This document shows, piece after piece, positions 21,389 through 23,505 of a DNA stretch of 23,505 nucleotides. Below the pieces are notes generated by a model, which saw only the letters and a program-made list of their open reading frames with translations, did not search any database and was not told the DNA's origin. Both the position numbers and the translations under genes were made by a program. This DNA is from Terrimesophilobacter sp044508495 (GTDB lineage: Bacteria; Actinomycetota; Actinomycetes; Actinomycetales; Microbacteriaceae): NCBI GenBank assembly GCA_044508495.1, contig JBIQHP010000024.1, forward strand, positions 1 through 23,505, given 5' to 3'. The first letter of the stretch is position 1; each line of letters starts with the position of its first letter.

Positions 21389-21892
21389 GTGACTGCTGCA
21401 CCAGCGCGCGGAGTGCTGTACGTCCACTCCTCGCCCAAAGCTCTGTGCCCCCACGTCGAGTGGGCGGCCGGTGGCGCCCTCGATCGCGCCGTCAACTTCA
21501 ACTGGGACGTCCAGCCCGTGCTCAAGGGCGCCATGCGCGCCGAGTACTACTGGGAGGGCGCCCAGGGCACTGGAGCGCGCCTGGCCTCCGCCCTGCGCGG
21601 CTGGGAGCACCTGCGCTTCGAGGTGACCGAGGACCCGACGCCCGGCAGCGACGGCGGCCGCTGGCTGCACACGCCCGACCTCGGCATCTTCTACGCCCAG
21701 ACCGACACGGCCGGCAACATCGTGATCCCCGAGGACCGCGTACGCTACGCCATGGAGGTCGCCGGATCCGACGCCTTCGAGCTGCATCGCGAGCTTCGGC
21801 TCGCCCTCGGCCAGGCCTGGGACGACGAGCTCGAGGTCTTCCGCCACGCGAGCGACGAGAACCAGGTCGTCTGGCTGCACAAGGTCGGTTGA
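21389..21892 (+). CDS. DUF3145 family protein
   Basis: 167-aa protein of unknown function, restricted to actinobacteria as far as I know. It has the family N-terminus (ARGVLYVHSSPKALCPHVEWAAGGAL) and blocks PVLKGAMRAEYYWEGAQGTGARLASALRGWEHLRFEVTEDP, YAQTDTAGNIVIPEDRVRYAM and LGQAWDDELEVFRHA. It is acidic, probably cytoplasmic, with no membrane helix. GTG 21389 is chosen because GGAG (21380-21383) precedes it by 5 nt and the family similarity begins a few residues later; the frame is open further upstream to 21290, but that part overlaps the promoter. It converges on fabF; its repeated vicinity to fatty-acid genes (my recollection) hints at a link, which is inference. The stop codon lies in a 32-bp direct repeat. 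Confidence 0.85.
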   Translation: MTAAPARGVLYVHSSPKALCPHVEWAAGGALDRAVNFNWDVQPVLKGAMRAEYYWEGAQGTGARLASALRGWEHLRFEVTEDPTPGSDGGRWLHTPDLGIFYAQTDTAGNIVIPEDRVRYAMEVAGSDAFELHRELRLALGQAWDDELEVFRHASDENQVVWLHKVG

Positions 21893-22054
21893 CGCGTCGC
21901 CGCCCCTGCGGCGCGTGCGCGAAAGCCGCCGAGCGCGGTCGCCGGCTTTCGCCGGGTCGGCTGACGCGCCGCCGCTCCTGCGGCGCCGATGATGCCCATT
22001 CGGACGAGTGATGGTGCCGAGGCGGCCGTACTCGACCGAATGGGCATCACTCGT
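21883..22054. repeat. Compound repeat block between DUF3145 and fabF
   Basis: In order: direct repeat copy 1 (21883-21914), a perfect 10-bp hairpin GCGAAAGCCG/CGGCTTTCGC (21919-21928, 21943-21952), direct repeat copy 2 (21955-21986; 29 of 32 bases match copy 1), and two crossing inverted repeats (21991-22012 with 22036-22054). Some hairpins here may end transcription of both convergent genes. No T-tract is present. Confidence 0.7.
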
Positions 22055-22089
22055 GAGCCGTTGGGCGGCGCCGAGCAGATATACAGGCG

Positions 22090-23328
22090 CTACACGCTCC
22101 GGAACGCCACTACTGCATTGTGACCGCCGAAGCCGAAGGAGTTGCTGATCGCGAGCTGCGGCCCGTCGCCGAGCGGGCGCGGCGCGGTCACGACGTCCAG
22201 CGGGATGGCCGGATCCTGGTCGTCGAGGTTGATCGTGGGCGGCGCGGTGCGCTCGTGCACCGCGAGGATCGTGAAGATCGCTTCGAGGGCACCGGTGCCA
22301 CCGAGCAGGTGACCCGTCGCCGCCTTCGTCGCCGACACCGGGATGTCGTGCAGCCGGTCGCCGAAGATGCGCAGGAGCGCGTGGTACTCCGCGATGTCGC
22401 CGACCGGAGTGCTCGTCGCGTGCGCGTTGATGTGCGTGACATCCTCGATCGAGCCGCCGGCGTGCTCGACGGCGATCCGCATCGCGCGGGCGGCCGCGTT
22501 GCCATCCGGGTCGGGCGCGGTGATGTGGTACGCGTCGCTCGTGACCGAGCCGCCGGCGAGCTCGGCGTAGATCCGGGCGCCGCGGGCGAGCGCGTGCTCC
22601 TCGGTCTCGAGCACGATCGAGCCCGCGCCCTCGCCGAGCACGAAGCCGTCCCGGTTGAGGTCGTAGGGGCGCGAGGCGCCGGCCGGGTCGTCGTTGCGCT
22701 TGGAGAGCGCCTGCATGGCAGCGAAGGCGGCGATCGGCAGCGGGTGGATGGCGGCCTCCGAGCCGCCGGCGATGATGACGTCGGCGAGCCCGGCCTGCAG
22801 GTGGTCGTAGGCGTTCGTGATCGACTCGGTGCCGGATGCGCAGGCCGAGACGACGGTACGCGCTCCGCCTCGTGCCCCGAGATCCATGCTGATCGCGGCG
22901 GCCGGCCCGTTCGGCATGAGCATCGGCACGGTCATCGGCAGCACGCGCCGCGGGCCGCGCTCGCGCAGCGCCTCCCAGGCGTCGACGAGAGTCCAGATGC
23001 CGCCGATACCGGTCGCGTAGTCGACGGCGAGCCGCAAGGGATCGATGTCGGGGGAGCCGGCATCCGCCCAGGCCTCTCGCGCCGAGAGGAGGGCGTGCTG
23101 GCTCGAGGGGTCGAGCCGCTTGGTCTCGACGCGCTCGAGCACCTCGGACGGCGGCACCTTCGCCTGGGCGGCGAAGGTCACCGGGAGCTCGTACTGCTCG
23201 ACCCAGTCCGCCTCGATCGCGCTCGCCCCGGACTCGCCCGCGAGGAGTGCGTTCCAGGAGTCGCGGGCCGTGCCGCCGAGCGGTGAGCTCGCGCCGATCC
23301 CGGTGACGACAATCTTCTTGGGCGTCAT
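22090..23328 (-). CDS. fabF: 3-oxoacyl-[acyl-carrier-protein] synthase II
   Basis: Condensing enzyme of type II fatty-acid synthesis: joins malonyl-ACP to a growing acyl-ACP in the cytoplasm (family knowledge). The 412-aa product has the full thiolase fold. Catalytic Cys163 sits in VVSACASGTE, His303 in NAHATSTPVGD, and Lys335 and His340 in ATKAATGHLLGGTG; these numbers match E. coli FabF exactly. The glycine-rich C-terminal SNSFGFGGHNA is present. The ATG at 23328 follows GGGAGAT; a further ATG at 23336 runs into TGA after two more codons. The acpP gene lies 94 bp upstream on the same strand, as in the common fabD-fabH-acpP-fabF order. A large stem-loop separates the two and may lower fabF output relative to acpP. 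Confidence 0.96.
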   Translation of the reverse strand: MTPKKIVVTGIGASSPLGGTARDSWNALLAGESGASAIEADWVEQYELPVTFAAQAKVPPSEVLERVETKRLDPSSQHALLSAREAWADAGSPDIDPLRLAVDYATGIGGIWTLVDAWEALRERGPRRVLPMTVPMLMPNGPAAAISMDLGARGGARTVVSACASGTESITNAYDHLQAGLADVIIAGGSEAAIHPLPIAAFAAMQALSKRNDDPAGASRPYDLNRDGFVLGEGAGSIVLETEEHALARGARIYAELAGGSVTSDAYHITAPDPDGNAAARAMRIAVEHAGGSIEDVTHINAHATSTPVGDIAEYHALLRIFGDRLHDIPVSATKAATGHLLGGTGALEAIFTILAVHERTAPPTINLDDQDPAIPLDVVTAPRPLGDGPQLAISNSFGFGGHNAVVAFRSV

Positions 23329-23372
23329 CGCGTCATCTCCCTGTTGATCACGGTGCAGTTCCGACTACACGG

Positions 23373-23415
23373 CACGTGCGCGGCCGATCCGAGCGACTCG
23401 GGGGCCGCGCACGTG
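23373..23415 (-). terminator. Strong stem-loop between acpP and fabF
   Basis: Perfect 13-bp arms CACGTGCGCGGCC (23373-23385) and GGCCGCGCACGTG (23403-23415), with an inner CCGAG-CGA-CTCGG hairpin. It starts 7 nt past the acpP stop and has no T-tract on the fabF side. It may be a partial terminator or an mRNA-stabilising element. Confidence 0.65.
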
Positions 23416-23422
23416 GAGAAAA

Positions 23423-23505
23423 CTAGTTCTGGGCGTTGACGATGAAGCCCACGGCGTCGCCGACGGTCTTCAGGTTCTTGACCTCGTCATCCGGGATCTT
23501 GACGT
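23423..23505 (-). CDS. acpP: Acyl carrier protein, C-terminal end (cut by the window)
   Basis: Only the last 26 residues are visible: VKIPDDEVKNLKTVGDAVGFIVNAQN. The pattern IPDDEVKNLKTVGDAV is the typical helix III-IV region of ACP after the phosphopantetheine serine motif (DSL), which lies outside the window. It carries acyl chains for FabF, encoded next. The identification rests on this tail plus the fabF neighbour. Confidence 0.88.
   Translation of the reverse strand, partial: VKIPDDEVKNLKTVGDAVGFIVNAQN

Noticed and set aside
21883..22054. CRISPR-like array because of repeated units
   Set aside because: Only two direct copies, unequal elements between them and no cas genes. The pattern is hairpins and inverted repeats.

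Overview
The window is high-GC, gene-dense DNA from an actinobacterium, most likely of the family Microbacteriaceae. Evidence for this is the strong G/C bias at third codon positions, many GTG starts, ANNNT hexamers placed 6-7 nt before start codons (the leaderless pattern), actinobacterial families (DUF3145, DUF6328, class II HelD-like motor, stand-alone PolA-like polymerase), and palindromic repeats of the GGTCGAGTA...TATCGAGACC type that I associate with this family. No rRNA, tRNA, CRISPR, phage or transposase gene was seen. Both ends are cut inside genes, and an assembly gap of 100 N lies at 19540-19639.

Layout. 1-2904 (+): 3' part of a PiT phosphate transporter, an overlapping 76-aa membrane protein, then aspartate ammonia-lyase. 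2908-4780 (-): YtxH-like anchored helical protein, DUF6328 membrane protein, AlkA-type DNA glycosylase. 4851-8034 (+): ribokinase-like sugar kinase, a 12-codon mini-ORF born from a tandem duplication, a GlcD-type FAD oxidase and a five-helix membrane protein. 8079-10295 (+): HelD/HelR-type RNA polymerase motor. 10304-11377 (-): membrane protein of unknown function. 11440-12600 (+): acyl-CoA dehydrogenase-like flavoprotein. 12911-13744 (+): NERD-domain membrane protein, facing a small membrane protein (13796-14131, -). 14576-15747 (+): cold-shock protein with a textbook terminator, then a DUF1684 protein. 15900-17600 (+): family A DNA polymerase-like protein. 17686-21181 (-): padR - ABC ATPase - FtsX-type permease operon joined by ATGA overlaps. 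21389-21892 (+): DUF3145. 22090-23505 (-): fabF and the end of acpP, the distal part of a type II fatty-acid synthase operon.

How the genes work together. The clear functional units are the PadR-regulated ABC exporter, the acpP-fabF fatty-acid elongation pair, and the coupled kinase/FAD oxidase pair. The rest are mostly single housekeeping genes.

Most of the unexplained structure is between genes. The main items are an 85-bp foldable element with 16-bp arms (15778-15862), two palindromic repeat loci whose GAGTAG or AGTAG supplies the stop codon of the preceding gene (12589-12648, 17596-17684), and a compound repeat block between DUF3145 and fabF with crossing inverted repeats (21883-22054). 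I found no convincing new multi-gene system. The 15778-15862 element and the repeat-supplied stop codons are the best leads.
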